Shown: piece by piece, positions 21,502-30,580 of the stretch
How the letters are laid out: every line of letters starts with the position of its first letter
Numbering within the stretch: the stretch's first letter is position 1
Origin: a virus
DNA length: 34,008 bases
Strand: one strand, 5' to 3'
IMG/VR virus record: IMGVR_UViG_3300035137_000060
Coordinates: 1-34,008 of that record
Notes under the pieces: generated by a model
What the model was told of the DNA's origin: nothing
Seen by the model: only the letters and a program-made list of their open reading frames with translations
Database searches by the model: none
Made by a program: the position numbers and the translations under genes

Positions 21502-22692
21502 TTATGCTTCTAAAATTTTCACAGTCCCTTCTATGCGCGATGGATTATAAGATAGATTAATGTCTAATAATTCATCATAATTATCAGTATTACCATAATA
21601 ATTGAATGCTAAAACAGTCATGGGAATCGTTTTTGTCTCAATTTCAATAATTTTATTAACAATTAAACGTCTTTGCTCAAAAAATACACGAGCTTGATTC
21701 CGCAATTCATTAATTTTATCTAAAAGATCGTTTGATAATATATCGTTAGAACTGTTCAATAAATAATCGTATGATTCATCTAGAGTTCCTGCAATATTAT
21801 CTAATTCATTATCTGTTTGATAATCAATATCTGTCGCAGAATCTACTAAATTACAAAAAGCAAGCGCATTAATTGTCCCATTGATTAATTTATTATTTTT
21901 TTTATTTTCTTCAGATTCTGAAGTATTTGCAGTCACAAATTGATCAGTCAAGCCGAACTGTATAAATTTTAAGCTAGCATTAAATCTTGTTGCACCATCG
22001 TCTGATAATGCGTCAAAATTTGATATTAAATTAGATATATTTTCGCCTGCATCATCATCTGTATTTGATGCTGTTCTGTACACATTATTATCAAATGTTC
22101 TCAAAATCTCGCGAAAATCAGTATTACTTGTATTTAATGCAGCTGTATTTCTGCTAATTGCATTAAGTTGTGATGATAAATTGAGCAATTTGTCAGCAGA
22201 TCTAATTATGTTGCGATTAAAATTTACAGAGTACTGACTATTAAAATCACTATTGATAAAATCATATAATTCGTCGTATAAATTTGCTATTTTTGCAATA
22301 TTATTAATATCAGCAGTCGGATAAAGCGGTTCTTCAGCTTCTGAAAAATTCATTGTGAAATTTGCTATTCCAGTGTTTGCAAATTCTTCGCTTACTGTAT
22401 AACTTGTACACTCACAATTAATCATACCTAGAAAGGGATGTGTTAATATCCCAATATCTTTGCTGCTTAATGCTTGCTCGAGTGCTAATTTTTTTACGGT
22501 ATATAATTCACCATGCACCAATCCGTTAATGCTAAAAATCCGTAAATTTTTGCCCAAATCTTCAACATATCTAAAATCTTTATTTGGATATTCGTGTGTT
22601 ACAGTTTTTCTACCTGCAGTGATTGTCCCGCTTACATAGATAAAACCAACGCCTTTAAAGTCAGCTGGGTAAGTTGTGTCAAAAACAGACAT
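21502..22692 (-). CDS. Mu N-like DNA circularisation/tail protein
   Basis: 396 residues. The first 100 residues (YPADFKGVGFIYVSGTITAG, RKTVTHEYPNKDFRYVEDLG, ILTHPFLGMINCECTSYTVS) match the DNA-circularisation N-terminal domain of Mu N. The rest is long helical (about 140-360), with a C-terminal domain ending SYNPSRIEGTVKIL. In spite of the family name it is a tail/baseplate hub component. Confidence 0.83.
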   Translation of the reverse strand: MSVFDTTYPADFKGVGFIYVSGTITAGRKTVTHEYPNKDFRYVEDLGKNLRIFSINGLVHGELYTVKKLALEQALSSKDIGILTHPFLGMINCECTSYTVSEEFANTGIANFTMNFSEAEEPLYPTADINNIAKIANLYDELYDFINSDFNSQYSVNFNRNIIRSADKLLNLSSQLNAISRNTAALNTSNTDFREILRTFDNNVYRTASNTDDDAGENISNLISNFDALSDDGATRFNASLKFIQFGLTDQFVTANTSESEENKKNNKLINGTINALAFCNLVDSATDIDYQTDNELDNIAGTLDESYDYLLNSSNDILSNDLLDKINELRNQARVFFEQRRLIVNKIIEIETKTIPMTVLAFNYYGNTDNYDELLDINLSYNPSRIEGTVKILEA

Positions 22693-22700
22693 ATAATCAC

Positions 22701-24158
22701 CTACATCCGTGAGAACGCCATGTTGTTTCCCAAATCAAAATAAGTATGCTGCATTCCTTTTGTTGTAATATTATTAACCATTTTACCAGGGTCATTTAGT
22801 GATATATGCATTTTTGATGTTACAGTTTGAGGTTTTAAAGAAAAAGCACCCATCATATTATGCATCATTGTTTGATGCATAACAGTTTGTGTTCCTGTTT
22901 GTTGATTAACAGCATGATGCTTTTTATGAAAAATTGCATAAATAGCTTTTGCTATCCAATAATAAACGTTTAATTTTGTAAGCATTTGCCCGATTAAATA
23001 AAGTGCATCTCCAAGTCCTTCAAGCAATCCTTTAATAATAAAACTCCAAAATGGCCATATTGCCTTTGATATTGCATATAATTGATTAACAACGTCGCGA
23101 AAATCTTTGCTTCTCATGTACAAACCAACAAATGCAGCAGTAAGTGCAATTACAGCAATAACTGCAAGAGTGATTGGTGCAAATGCTGCTGATATTGCTA
23201 ATGTTAATACACCCATTGTCACAAAAAGAGGTCCAATAGCGGCAATAATTAATCCAACATATACTAATATTTTTGCTAATGTGTGATGTGTTTTTTCAAA
23301 AACAACAACTGATTTTCTAATTCTTCCAAGCGCATTAATTAAATTAAACATATTTGTTTTTAAATCTAATGCATCAACTATTAAATCACCAATTGGTGCT
23401 AATGTAAGTGTAACATTATCAAGTAATGTGCTTGTCAATCCTTTTAATGTACCCATCAGGATTAACATTGCATTTGCAAAAACTCCGCTTCCTTTTGTTA
23501 ATTTATCTAATAATTCATCATAAACTTTAGCATTAATATAACCAGCTTCTGCTTGTTTTAATACATTTTTTAAAATATGCCCATGTTCTTTTGCAATTTT
23601 TCCTAAAACATCTGTCATACCTATTCCCTGGTGCATCATTTGCCTTAATTCACGAGTATTAAGTTTTCCTGTTTGATGTACTATACCGTAAATTTGCGCA
23701 AGAGTTTCTATATCACCGTATTTTGCTCCTGCAGCTATATCACCAAGTTGTTTTAATACTTTTAAAACATTTTTTCCACTAACGCCAAAATTTATCAATT
23801 GAATTGCTGCACCTGCCATACCCTGAATACGAAATGGTGTTTTTGCAGTAAAATCAATTAATTTTTGCACAAACTCTTTAGCTTTTTTTGAAGAATGGAA
23901 TATTGTAGTAAATTTAGCAGTAATTGTTTCCATATTTGCGCTAGCTTTTAATGCTGCAATGCCAAAACCAGCAATTGGGAGAGTTAAACCAGCAGTTAAA
24001 GCTTTTCCAGTTCGTACCATTGAATCACCAGCATCTTTAACTTTCTGTCTTAGTAACATAGCTTTTCTTGTTATATTTCCCATTGATCTAACAATTCTAG
24101 CTGCTGTTTGACTAAATCTATCTACTGCTGTAATTGTATATGATACGTCATAAGTCAT
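22701..24158 (-). CDS. Tail tape measure protein
   Basis: 485 residues. N-terminal helix with VDRFSQTAARIVRSMGNITR, a glycine/alanine segment (TGKALTAGLTLPIAGFGIAA), the conserved tape-measure core (TAKFTTIF..., TAKTPFRIQGMAGAAIQLIN, ELRQMMHQGIGM), and hydrophobic helices at about 300-350 (ILVYVGLIIAAIGPLFVTMG). The C-terminus is His/Met-rich (MHQTMMHNMMGAF). Its length sets tail length; 485 residues implies a short contractile tail. It follows the frameshifted chaperone genes as usual. Confidence 0.9.
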   Translation of the reverse strand: MTYDVSYTITAVDRFSQTAARIVRSMGNITRKAMLLRQKVKDAGDSMVRTGKALTAGLTLPIAGFGIAALKASANMETITAKFTTIFHSSKKAKEFVQKLIDFTAKTPFRIQGMAGAAIQLINFGVSGKNVLKVLKQLGDIAAGAKYGDIETLAQIYGIVHQTGKLNTRELRQMMHQGIGMTDVLGKIAKEHGHILKNVLKQAEAGYINAKVYDELLDKLTKGSGVFANAMLILMGTLKGLTSTLLDNVTLTLAPIGDLIVDALDLKTNMFNLINALGRIRKSVVVFEKTHHTLAKILVYVGLIIAAIGPLFVTMGVLTLAISAAFAPITLAVIAVIALTAAFVGLYMRSKDFRDVVNQLYAISKAIWPFWSFIIKGLLEGLGDALYLIGQMLTKLNVYYWIAKAIYAIFHKKHHAVNQQTGTQTVMHQTMMHNMMGAFSLKPQTVTSKMHISLNDPGKMVNNITTKGMQHTYFDLGNNMAFSRM

Positions 24159-24168
24159 TTTTAAATAA

Positions 24169-24372
24169 TTACCTTATATTATTTTTTCTTAATTCAGTTT
24201 CAATTCCATTTTGTATTTTTTTCATATTTTGTATTATGTCAAAAACTTCTGGCAAAGGCATATTTTGCAATTCTTTATAACTAAATCCACCATTGAAGAA
24301 ATAAATAATTTTGCATATTTCAAACATTATTTCTTCTTGCGTGCTTCCTTCCATGGTGGAGTAATAAAATTT
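24169..24372 (-). CDS. Tail assembly chaperone, -1 frameshift extension
   Basis: The frame encodes YYST then MEGSTQEEIMFEICKII, FFNGGFSYKELQNMPLPEVF and a helical end. It overlaps the main chaperone gene in the -1 frame. No ribosome-binding site precedes the internal ATG (24354) convincingly. The helix-GGFSY-x-E-L-x-x-M-P-L-x-E pattern resembles the T part of G-T type tail chaperones, normally made only by -1 frameshifting. A slip at A AAT TTT (24372-24366) would join residue 147 of the upstream frame to this extension, giving about 212 residues. Confidence 0.65.
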   Translation of the reverse strand, partial: KFYYSTMEGSTQEEIMFEICKIIYFFNGGFSYKELQNMPLPEVFDIIQNMKKIQNGIETELRKNNIR

Positions 24373-24806
24373 TCCAAATACGCTGCCATGATATCTTGTT
24401 CATCATCTTCACTTATTGATTCTTTTAATAAATTATTCAAAGGTACATTGCCATCAATAAAGCATAAATTTTTGCACATTATATCCCAAAATACGTCATA
24501 GAATAACTCTACTTTTTCAAGAGGTAATATTCCGTATATCATAGTTAATAATTGTTTGCCGTCTATTTCATCATTTACATTTGTATCTTTTTCAAGTTTT
24601 TTAATATCATCAGAATTTAATTTATTTCTAAATTGCAATTCTATGATTACATCAGTCATATATTTTTTTAATTTTAATGTTGATTTTTTATGATTAGCTG
24701 ATGGAGCAATAAGAATTAATTTATTTGTTTTTTTTTCAATACCTTCGTGTTGATAAATTATTTCATTTGATAAAATAAATTCAATTTGTTTTTTATCTTT
24801 GAACAC
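24327..24806 (-). CDS. Tail assembly chaperone (gpG / Mu gp41 position)
   Basis: 159 residues, acidic in the middle, helical, ending PPWKEARKKK. It lies between the tube gene and the tape measure, the invariant position of the tail chaperone that binds the tape measure before tube assembly. It has no independent sequence motif I can name, so the call rests on position, size and the overlapping -1 extension. Contains the slippery heptamer at residues 145-147. Confidence 0.68.
   Translation of the reverse strand: MFKDKKQIEFILSNEIIYQHEGIEKKTNKLILIAPSANHKKSTLKLKKYMTDVIIELQFRNKLNSDDIKKLEKDTNVNDEIDGKQLLTMIYGILPLEKVELFYDVFWDIMCKNLCFIDGNVPLNNLLKESISEDDEQDIMAAYLENFITPPWKEARKKK
24366..24372 (-). other. 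Putative -1 ribosomal frameshift site A AAT TTT
   Basis: On the minus strand the zero-frame codons ...GAA AAT TTT... contain the X XXY YYZ heptamer A AAT TTT. The -1 frame is open from this point through the ATG at 24354 to its stop at 24169. The zero frame continues only 12 codons more. Confidence 0.5.
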
Positions 24807-24892
24807 ATAAACCTCCTAAATAATAATATTATAATTATAATTAATATAATTGATAAAAATAATAAAAATAAAGTGATGAATTTGTATTAATA

Positions 24893-25297
24893 TCAGCTTT
24901 GAACGAGTTGTCTGCAATGAAACTCAACTTCGAAAGATTCATCAACGCCAATATTAGCATCAGGATTATTTATAACAACGCAATTTTGCCCACTTACACT
25001 AAAAGTACCTTCAGATACTGAAATAGATACGCCAACAGCTATATCAACAGATTGCCATGTTCGCAAATATTCTAAATTTTGAGGAGTAGTAAATAATGCA
25101 AATTTTATTTTACCTATTCGTGTTGATACATCTTCAGATACAGCTATCCCTGATGTTCCTCCACCACTTGATATACCAGTAACTTTTTTTTCACCAAAAC
25201 CATTATTAATCATAGTTGTATTTGCTTTTGGAACAATAACAATATTATCTATTCTAATAGTTGGATTTGATAAAACTTTTTGTATTAATTCTGTCAT
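24893..25297 (-). CDS. Tail tube protein
   Basis: 134 residues, beta-rich, with VIVPKANTTMINNGFGEKKV, Gly/Ser segment SSGGGTSG and IGKIKFALFTTPQNLEYLRT. Located directly downstream of the sheath gene, where the Mu tube protein (M) lies, and of matching size. The C-terminus FEVEFHCRQLVQS is a plausible tube strand. Position is the main evidence; the sequence motif is weak. Confidence 0.72.
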   Translation of the reverse strand: MTELIQKVLSNPTIRIDNIVIVPKANTTMINNGFGEKKVTGISSGGGTSGIAVSEDVSTRIGKIKFALFTTPQNLEYLRTWQSVDIAVGVSISVSEGTFSVSGQNCVVINNPDANIGVDESFEVEFHCRQLVQS

Positions 25298-25345
25298 TAT
25301 ATTTACCTCAAAATTATCTATTTTTTATTAGATTTTTAAATATTT

Positions 25346-26905
25346 TTAACTATTTAAAGAAAATGTTAATTGCATTGTTGCAACTATTTGACGTAATTGC
25401 GTAACAACAGGATCAAGCATAACAATAGTAACTTTTCCTTCGATTTCTGTTATAGTAATAGTTAAATTATCTCTAAATAATTTAATTGCAGTTTCTCCAG
25501 CTGGAACAAGCGCTAAATCAGCTAATTCAGCATATAATTTCATGCATTCAGACCTTATAATACCTTCGTTAGCCATATTATAACCAGGAACCAAATCTCC
25601 TAATGATAATCTTGTTTGTCTAAATGCTGTTTTTAAATTATTATGAAAATATTCGCGAACATTTGATGCTTGATCTACATAGTTTAAATATTTATAACTT
25701 AAATCTGTATCTCCTGCAGCATCTTGTTTATATCTAGTTACAACACTATCAGCAATTATTGATGTATTTCCTACATTGTTACCCAATATAGTCCAACCTG
25801 CTTCTTTTAATTCTGATCTTTCTGAATCAAGCCACATCAAGTCGTTATCAATTAAAGGTAAATTTACAAACGGAGTATTGTGATAAGGTAATGTTGATAT
25901 ATGTATCCCGCCGTAATTATCATTTGCAGATTGTGATGCATATACATAATTTGCAATAGGAGCATCAGTTGTTAATCTCAAAGCTCTAATTGCTGCAAAT
26001 TGAGATGCAATTACATAATCAAGCTCAACTAAAGAAGAACCTTTTCTTGCAGCATCAGTTGGAACAGTTCTGTTTGCTATAAAAGTAACGTTTTGACTGT
26101 TATTGCCATAAGTAGCTGCTTTTAAGTTTGCTTCTGTATCTGTTACAGCCATTATTCCAACGCCGTCTAAGATTTTATCTCCAGATATGTTAAATCTATT
26201 ATTTAAAAAAGTGATAATATTATTATTAGTATCATTTATAAGATAAGTTGATGGAAAAACAATAGTTTGATAACGTAAATTTGCAACAACATCTAATACA
26301 TTATCTAATGAAGGGTTATTAGCACCACCGCTAAATGCTGTAAGAGTAGTCGTAACACCAGCTACTGTTCCGCTATATCTTAATGATATAAAATTACCCT
26401 CAAGACCTCCATTTTTTGCAGTTAAAGTAACAGTTCCTGTTACATTTACAGCAGTTACAGGACAGCTAGTATCAGCAGTAATTAATGTCACTAATTTGTC
26501 ACCAATTGTTGTTGGTGTATCTGTTGTTACAATTGATACTGTATACGTATGATTTAATTCACTCCCTATAGTGATCAAAATACTTCCAGCTGCTGTTGGC
26601 GCACCGCTGAAAGCAACAACACCAGTCGCGTCATTTGCACTACCATCATCGTCAATCGGAATTGCATCAAAACGTGATATTTTATTATATGCTTTTGCTG
26701 CTGTAATCATTGTTGCTAATATCGACCCTTCTCCAAACAATGTATTTTGCTCATTAGAATTATCAATATTTTCTACTAAATCACCAGCAGGAGCTGTTCC
26801 AGCAGCAAGTTTTTGGCCAAGAAATAAAATTTTTTGTGCTTCATTTTGTGCAACTTGAGTCGCAGGTAAAATTTGAATATTTACAGATGGATTTGAAATC
26901 GCCAT
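25346..26905 (-). CDS. Contractile tail sheath protein (Mu L-like)
   Basis: 519 residues. N-terminus MAISNPSVNIQILPATQVAQ, then QKILFLGQKLAAGTAP and FGEGSILATMITAAKAYNK are the sheath start; the AAARNFQ-type interior (TIVFPSTYLINDTNNNIITF) and the C-terminal RLSLGDLVPGYNMANEGIIR with EIEGKVTIVMLDPVVTQLRQ complete it. It shows the element is a myophage. Confidence 0.9.
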   Translation of the reverse strand: MAISNPSVNIQILPATQVAQNEAQKILFLGQKLAAGTAPAGDLVENIDNSNEQNTLFGEGSILATMITAAKAYNKISRFDAIPIDDDGSANDATGVVAFSGAPTAAGSILITIGSELNHTYTVSIVTTDTPTTIGDKLVTLITADTSCPVTAVNVTGTVTLTAKNGGLEGNFISLRYSGTVAGVTTTLTAFSGGANNPSLDNVLDVVANLRYQTIVFPSTYLINDTNNNIITFLNNRFNISGDKILDGVGIMAVTDTEANLKAATYGNNSQNVTFIANRTVPTDAARKGSSLVELDYVIASQFAAIRALRLTTDAPIANYVYASQSANDNYGGIHISTLPYHNTPFVNLPLIDNDLMWLDSERSELKEAGWTILGNNVGNTSIIADSVVTRYKQDAAGDTDLSYKYLNYVDQASNVREYFHNNLKTAFRQTRLSLGDLVPGYNMANEGIIRSECMKLYAELADLALVPAGETAIKLFRDNLTITITEIEGKVTIVMLDPVVTQLRQIVATMQLTFSLNS

Positions 26906-26915
26906 GTTTCTACCT

Positions 26916-27152
26916 CTATTTAGATTTTATATTTTTAGGATTTTCATTTTTTATGCTTCTAACCACTGAATCACAAATAGTTAAGCAATTATCAATTTTT
27001 GAATCTTTAAGTCTTTTAAGCCAATATGATGTTATTTTTATTCCAGAATTATCTTTTGTAAGAGTCAATTTTTGACCTTTTTTATAATTAAGTAAGTCAA
27101 TATTTAATTTGACAACAAGAGGAAATTTATACTTTCTTAGAAAATCATTCAT
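26916..27152 (-). CDS. DUF2635 / Mu gp38-like small tail protein
   Basis: 78 residues. LNYKKGQKLTLTKDNSGIKI followed by TSYWLKRLKDSKIDNCL matches the small gp38 family (G-x-x-L...Y-W-L-R-R-L-x-D-G-D). The C-terminus is Lys/Asn-rich. It directly precedes the sheath gene, as gp38 precedes L in Mu. Confidence 0.7.
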   Translation of the reverse strand: MNDFLRKYKFPLVVKLNIDLLNYKKGQKLTLTKDNSGIKITSYWLKRLKDSKIDNCLTICDSVVRSIKNENPKNIKSK

Positions 27153-27230
27153 AATTTAAAATATTTTGTTAGCTAAAATAAAATAATAATCAAAATTTAT
27201 ACAAAAATTTAACAGAAAAAAAATGGATTA

Positions 27231-27253
27231 GATAGAAAAAAAAATTTTATTAT
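27231..27253 (-). promoter_or_regulatory. Candidate late-promoter element, copy 2
   Basis: A 23-bp stretch (minus strand: ATAATAAAA, nine T residues or so, CTATC) identical to 33742-33764. It is 79 bp upstream of the first tail gene; similarity continues about 25 bp downstream with a T-run and (G)TTAAATT. A position-conserved element upstream of two leftward late operons suggests a phage activator or alternative promoter. Confidence 0.5.
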
Positions 27254-27425
27254 ATAATTTAAAATTGCTATTCTTTTTAAAAATTAATTATATATTATTG
27301 ATTAATTATGGCTACGTTTTATTGCTGTTAACAAGCAATGATGAATTGAAGATATGAAATTACTAGTTAAGTAATGTTTTTGCAATATGTAACGTACATT
27401 TCGTCGCCACCCACTTTTATATGCA

Positions 27426-27465
27426 ATTTTGACCATTTTCACCATATGGGAAAAATGGTCAAAAT
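27426..27465. terminator. 14-bp perfect inverted repeat between head and tail operons
   Basis: ATTTTGACCATTTT (27426-27439) and AAAATGGTCAAAAT (27452-27465) with the loop CACCATATGGGA, itself containing CCATATGG. Read leftward from the head genes it is a strong hairpin about 45 bp after the 27510 stop, consistent with a terminator though a clean U-run is lacking. An operator is the alternative. Confidence 0.5.
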
Positions 27466-27509
27466 GATAATAAAAACATCAATAATTGCTTTTGATAATA
27501 AAAAAGATA

Positions 27510-28601
27510 TTATAAAGGTATATCATCTAAATTAATCGAATCAGTCATAAATATTTCATCGTTGAAACTACTTAGATAATTAACATCAATATCTCTAAAA
27601 GCAACTCCTCTTCCGTCATCAATAGTATCATAATATGTGATATATTCAGTTGTTTCAAATGTAAACTCATGTACATAATAAGCATGGTTATAAATAAAAA
27701 AATTATCTCCACTAAAAACAATACCACTATATGGAGGTTGATCAAATCCTGAAGGTAATCGTGTTCTTAATAAACTTCTGCACAAAAAAGGTAGCAATTC
27801 GTCTGCCAAATCACGAGCTGCGCGTGCTGCAATTTCTGTCGTCGCTGGAATTGGAACATATATACTGATTGGTTGAATAACTAATTGTCTATATGCCTCA
27901 GCTTTTCCAGGACTTACTGTTGCATCAGTCATAGTTTGACGATCTTTATTTGCAACTCTATTGCTCAAAACAGAAAAAGCCCACAATTTATTAGGATCTT
28001 GTTTTGTGTATCCATCTAAAATTCGATCAATATCTACACCTCCAGATATCCTTGGTTGTACGCGACAAATAGGAGTTCCATATGCAGGAGATCCTAAAAC
28101 TTTTTGGATTGAAAATGTAAAATGTGTGTCGTCAACATAAGTTATTTGATGCCAACCGTTATACCCGTATTTTAAATCTTCTAATAATTTTGCTGCTCCA
28201 GTTGCTGGAGTTATCGGTGTTCCTTCAATTGAATATGTAATATTTCTTCTATTAGATACGGTTAACAACTCATGACTACCGTTATATTCAGATTGATCTG
28301 CATCGATAATTTCGATATTAAATGTTTGATTAGGCAATGATTCTGTTTGATCATGATCATTTGATGTTGTTGCTGTTGCTATTCCATGATCGTCACTTTC
28401 AAGCAAAATTATATCATTAGGGACTAAAGTTCCTGAAATGTGTACATAATTACCAGTGATTAATCCATGTGCTGCGCTTGTTTCGACAGTTGCAACCAAA
28501 CCACTGCTTGTTATCTGTACAATACTAATTTCATCTGTAAAATAATTTGTATATTTTGGTAAATTTATACGTAATTGCTTAATTATATCCAATGATCTCA
28601 T
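27510..28601 (-). CDS. Tail terminator/completion protein with Ig-like insertion
   Basis: 363 residues. N-terminal helix (MRSLDIIKQLRINLPKYTNY), then a beta domain (ISIVQITSSGLVATVETSAA ... SEYNGSHELL ... ITYSIEGTPITPATGAA) of the same kind as in the gp47-like protein, here with an extra loop. The C-terminal part, AYRQLVIQPISIYVPIPATT, RDLADELLPFLCRSLLRTRL and YVHEFTFETTEYITYYD, matches tail-terminator type proteins (Mu gp37 position). Located between the minor tail HK97 gp10-like gene and the tail operon. Confidence 0.6.
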   Translation of the reverse strand: MRSLDIIKQLRINLPKYTNYFTDEISIVQITSSGLVATVETSAAHGLITGNYVHISGTLVPNDIILLESDDHGIATATTSNDHDQTESLPNQTFNIEIIDADQSEYNGSHELLTVSNRRNITYSIEGTPITPATGAAKLLEDLKYGYNGWHQITYVDDTHFTFSIQKVLGSPAYGTPICRVQPRISGGVDIDRILDGYTKQDPNKLWAFSVLSNRVANKDRQTMTDATVSPGKAEAYRQLVIQPISIYVPIPATTEIAARAARDLADELLPFLCRSLLRTRLPSGFDQPPYSGIVFSGDNFFIYNHAYYVHEFTFETTEYITYYDTIDDGRGVAFRDIDVNYLSSFNDEIFMTDSINLDDIPL

Positions 28602-28617
28602 ATTATTTTTACCTTTT

Positions 28618-29106
28618 TTATACTTTTTTAGTTAAATATTGTTTTAATTTTGATTCGAAATGATTTCTAATATTTCTTTGATTTTTTTTGATTGACGTGA
28701 TCAAATATGGCCTTTGAGCCATTTTATATGTTCCGTTCTCCAAATATTTAGCATATGTGACGCCTTTGGGATTTCCTTTGCGATTCTGAAATTCTTGTTT
28801 TGCGCCAAATTGCATTTTATCTGATCCTATTACGTCAAAATCCAATGATTTCCACAATGATCCTGTAAAGCTTGCTGGTGCTTCACCAGCTCTTGATGCT
28901 CTATGCAAAACAGTTTGTTTTTTTCGTCTCAATTTATAAAGACGACCGTGCTTTGGCTTTGCAAGTATCATTTTTTTTGATTCCTTGATTAAATCTTTAC
29001 CAATACGATAAAATGCTTGTCTGATTGCACGATGTTGAGTTAATGCAAGTTTGCTGATTTGCACTTCAACAGCTTTATTTTTTGGGTCTGCCCATACTGC
29101 AAACAT
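28618..29106 (-). CDS. HK97 gp10-like minor tail/head-completion protein
   Basis: 162 residues. RAIRQAFYRIGKDLIKESKK, then the conserved AKYLENGTYKMAQRPYLITS, is the HK97 gp10 signature (YAxxxExGT...xRPFL). Basic overall. Usually it fits the neck or tail completion between connector and tail. Confidence 0.8.
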   Translation of the reverse strand: MFAVWADPKNKAVEVQISKLALTQHRAIRQAFYRIGKDLIKESKKMILAKPKHGRLYKLRRKKQTVLHRASRAGEAPASFTGSLWKSLDFDVIGSDKMQFGAKQEFQNRKGNPKGVTYAKYLENGTYKMAQRPYLITSIKKNQRNIRNHFESKLKQYLTKKV

Positions 29107-29170
29107 AAATATCCTTTGACGCTTGCCGCTATTTCATAAAGTTCACAATTAAACTTATTTTATACCATAA

Positions 29171-29578
29171 TTATGCTTCATTTACTTGTAAATCTACAGT
29201 TCCACGCAAATTACACGTCATTTTGTAAAATTTATTGCCTTCATCTAAATTTTCAACGCGCAAAATGTTTAAATAAACATCGTCTGTGCCATTAATAGCT
29301 AAAAATTTTAACCATTTTTCAGGTGTTATATTAACAAGATATCTTATATATACATTATGCGTAACAACTTGTTCAGTATTTGTGCTATCAAAAATTGTTT
29401 TTCCTGTGACGCTTTCGACAAGCGCCCACACTTCTTTTTCAACTGTAAACGATTCCGTAAAATCTACACTTCCTGATGATGGGGGCATAATTTGACGAGC
29501 ATTTATTATAATTTTACGATTTAAAGCGCCAATACAAATGCGCCTGCTTGTGCGTCTAATTTTTGTACAATCTGCCAT
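29171..29578 (-). CDS. Head-tail joining/adaptor protein
   Basis: 135 residues. The N-terminal IGALNRKIIINARQIMPPSS and VEKEVWALVESVTGKTIFDS, followed by HNVYIRYLVNITPEKWLKF and LDEGNKFYKMTCNLRG, match the SPP1 gp16/HK97 stopper family (L-R-x-I...VWA-x-V...T...I-R-y). It follows the connector in the usual order. Confidence 0.78.
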   Translation of the reverse strand: MADCTKIRRTSRRICIGALNRKIIINARQIMPPSSGSVDFTESFTVEKEVWALVESVTGKTIFDSTNTEQVVTHNVYIRYLVNITPEKWLKFLAINGTDDVYLNILRVENLDEGNKFYKMTCNLRGTVDLQVNEA

Positions 29579-29651
29579 ATTATATCATCTTGTGCTTTTT
29601 TTGAACTGTTGCAAAAAATGCAACTGTTCATTTTTTAATAAATTTAGAAAA

Positions 29652-30272
29652 CTAAACGCATTCTCCTGCGATACTGTAAACACCCAAATCGTAAATGCGG
29701 TACATTTGATAAATAGCATTGCTAGTAGCAGGTAATAATTTCATTATCGATGCTTGATCACAATCACCTTTGTTTTCGTAGACTGCTGCTAAGTGGTTGA
29801 GCAAAGCAAGTCTTATGTCATCAGGCACATCAGTTTCTGATGTGCCATAGCCTGCCGTAAACTCAATTTTAATTGCTTGTAATTGTTCATCAATATCTAT
29901 CGGATAATGTTGATCATTTTTTAAAACAATTTTAGAAAAATCAACTTCATCAGTTACATAATATAGTGTTGATGTAACTGTTGTAAATAAACTGTCAACT
30001 AAATATTCATATAAATCAAGTGATTGCAATTTTGATCGTCTTAATTTTATACAACACTCAAAAAAATCTCGATACGTTCTGAAACCTGTATTAATAAATA
30101 TTCTACGCGTATAATCTTCACCAAATTTTGTTGCAGCTTTGATCAAAAATGTTAAGTATGTATCTTGTGATGTATCAGTTGGGTCAAGCTTTAAATGTTC
30201 TTTAACTTCTGCAAGAGTGACGGGAGTCGTTGCAGGCGGTGTAATTATATGATAACTATATGCTCTTTCCAT
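29652..30272 (-). CDS. Head-tail connector (gp6-like)
   Basis: 206 residues. ITPPATTPVTLAEVKEHLKL, DTYLTFLIKAATKFGEDYTR, the DLYEYLVD/YYVTDEVDF strands and IKIEFTAGYGTSETDVPDDI form the phage connector/QLRG-type pattern (A...L...D...AxGY...VP). C-terminal helix LALLNHLAAVYENKGD. Makes the ring between portal and stopper. Confidence 0.82.
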   Translation of the reverse strand: MERAYSYHIITPPATTPVTLAEVKEHLKLDPTDTSQDTYLTFLIKAATKFGEDYTRRIFINTGFRTYRDFFECCIKLRRSKLQSLDLYEYLVDSLFTTVTSTLYYVTDEVDFSKIVLKNDQHYPIDIDEQLQAIKIEFTAGYGTSETDVPDDIRLALLNHLAAVYENKGDCDQASIMKLLPATSNAIYQMYRIYDLGVYSIAGECV

Positions 30273-30298
30273 TTTTAACCTTTTTTAACATTTAGCAT

Positions 30299-30580
30299 TT
30301 AATTTTTTGGAGGCCTACCACGTCGCGGCTTTTCTTCATCGCAAGAGCAATTGCCTTTGTCTTCATGTTTAACGTTAAACATTTTATTTTCATGCTCATC
30401 ACTGTTCATTTTTTGTTCTTCGACGCTATCATCACTTTTGATTTCTTCCGCATATTTATACTTAATTAGTAACAATGCTTTAGATTCAGGTAAATCATAT
30501 TGCTTATCTTTTTCTAGTTCAAACGGCGGCTCCCATGGTTCAAATGCCCATTTTTCAGTCCGTAATGAAATTATTTTCAT
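30299..30580 (-). CDS. Small head-region protein with AT-hook-like end
   Basis: 93 residues. N-terminus KIISLRTEKWAFEPWEPPFE and LPESKALLLIKYKYAEEI, then an acidic, Cys-containing linker, and the last residues KPRRGRPPKN, which contain the AT-hook core RGRP. A GGGGGA precedes the ATG. Small proteins at this place often have a GRPRK-like tail; the family is unassigned to me. Confidence 0.6.
   Translation of the reverse strand: MKIISLRTEKWAFEPWEPPFELEKDKQYDLPESKALLLIKYKYAEEIKSDDSVEEQKMNSDEHENKMFNVKHEDKGNCSCDEEKPRRGRPPKN

Larger units (their letters stand above)
27153..27509. other. 357-bp gap with late-promoter-like element and several hairpins
   Basis: No coding frame is supported. It holds a 23-bp element (27231-27253) shared with 33742-33764 and three hairpins: 27321-27339 (6-bp stem), 27359-27375 (6-bp stem) and 27426-27465 (14-bp stem). 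Leftward transcription crosses it from the head genes to the tail genes, so termination of one operon and initiation of the next is likely. Confidence 0.6.
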
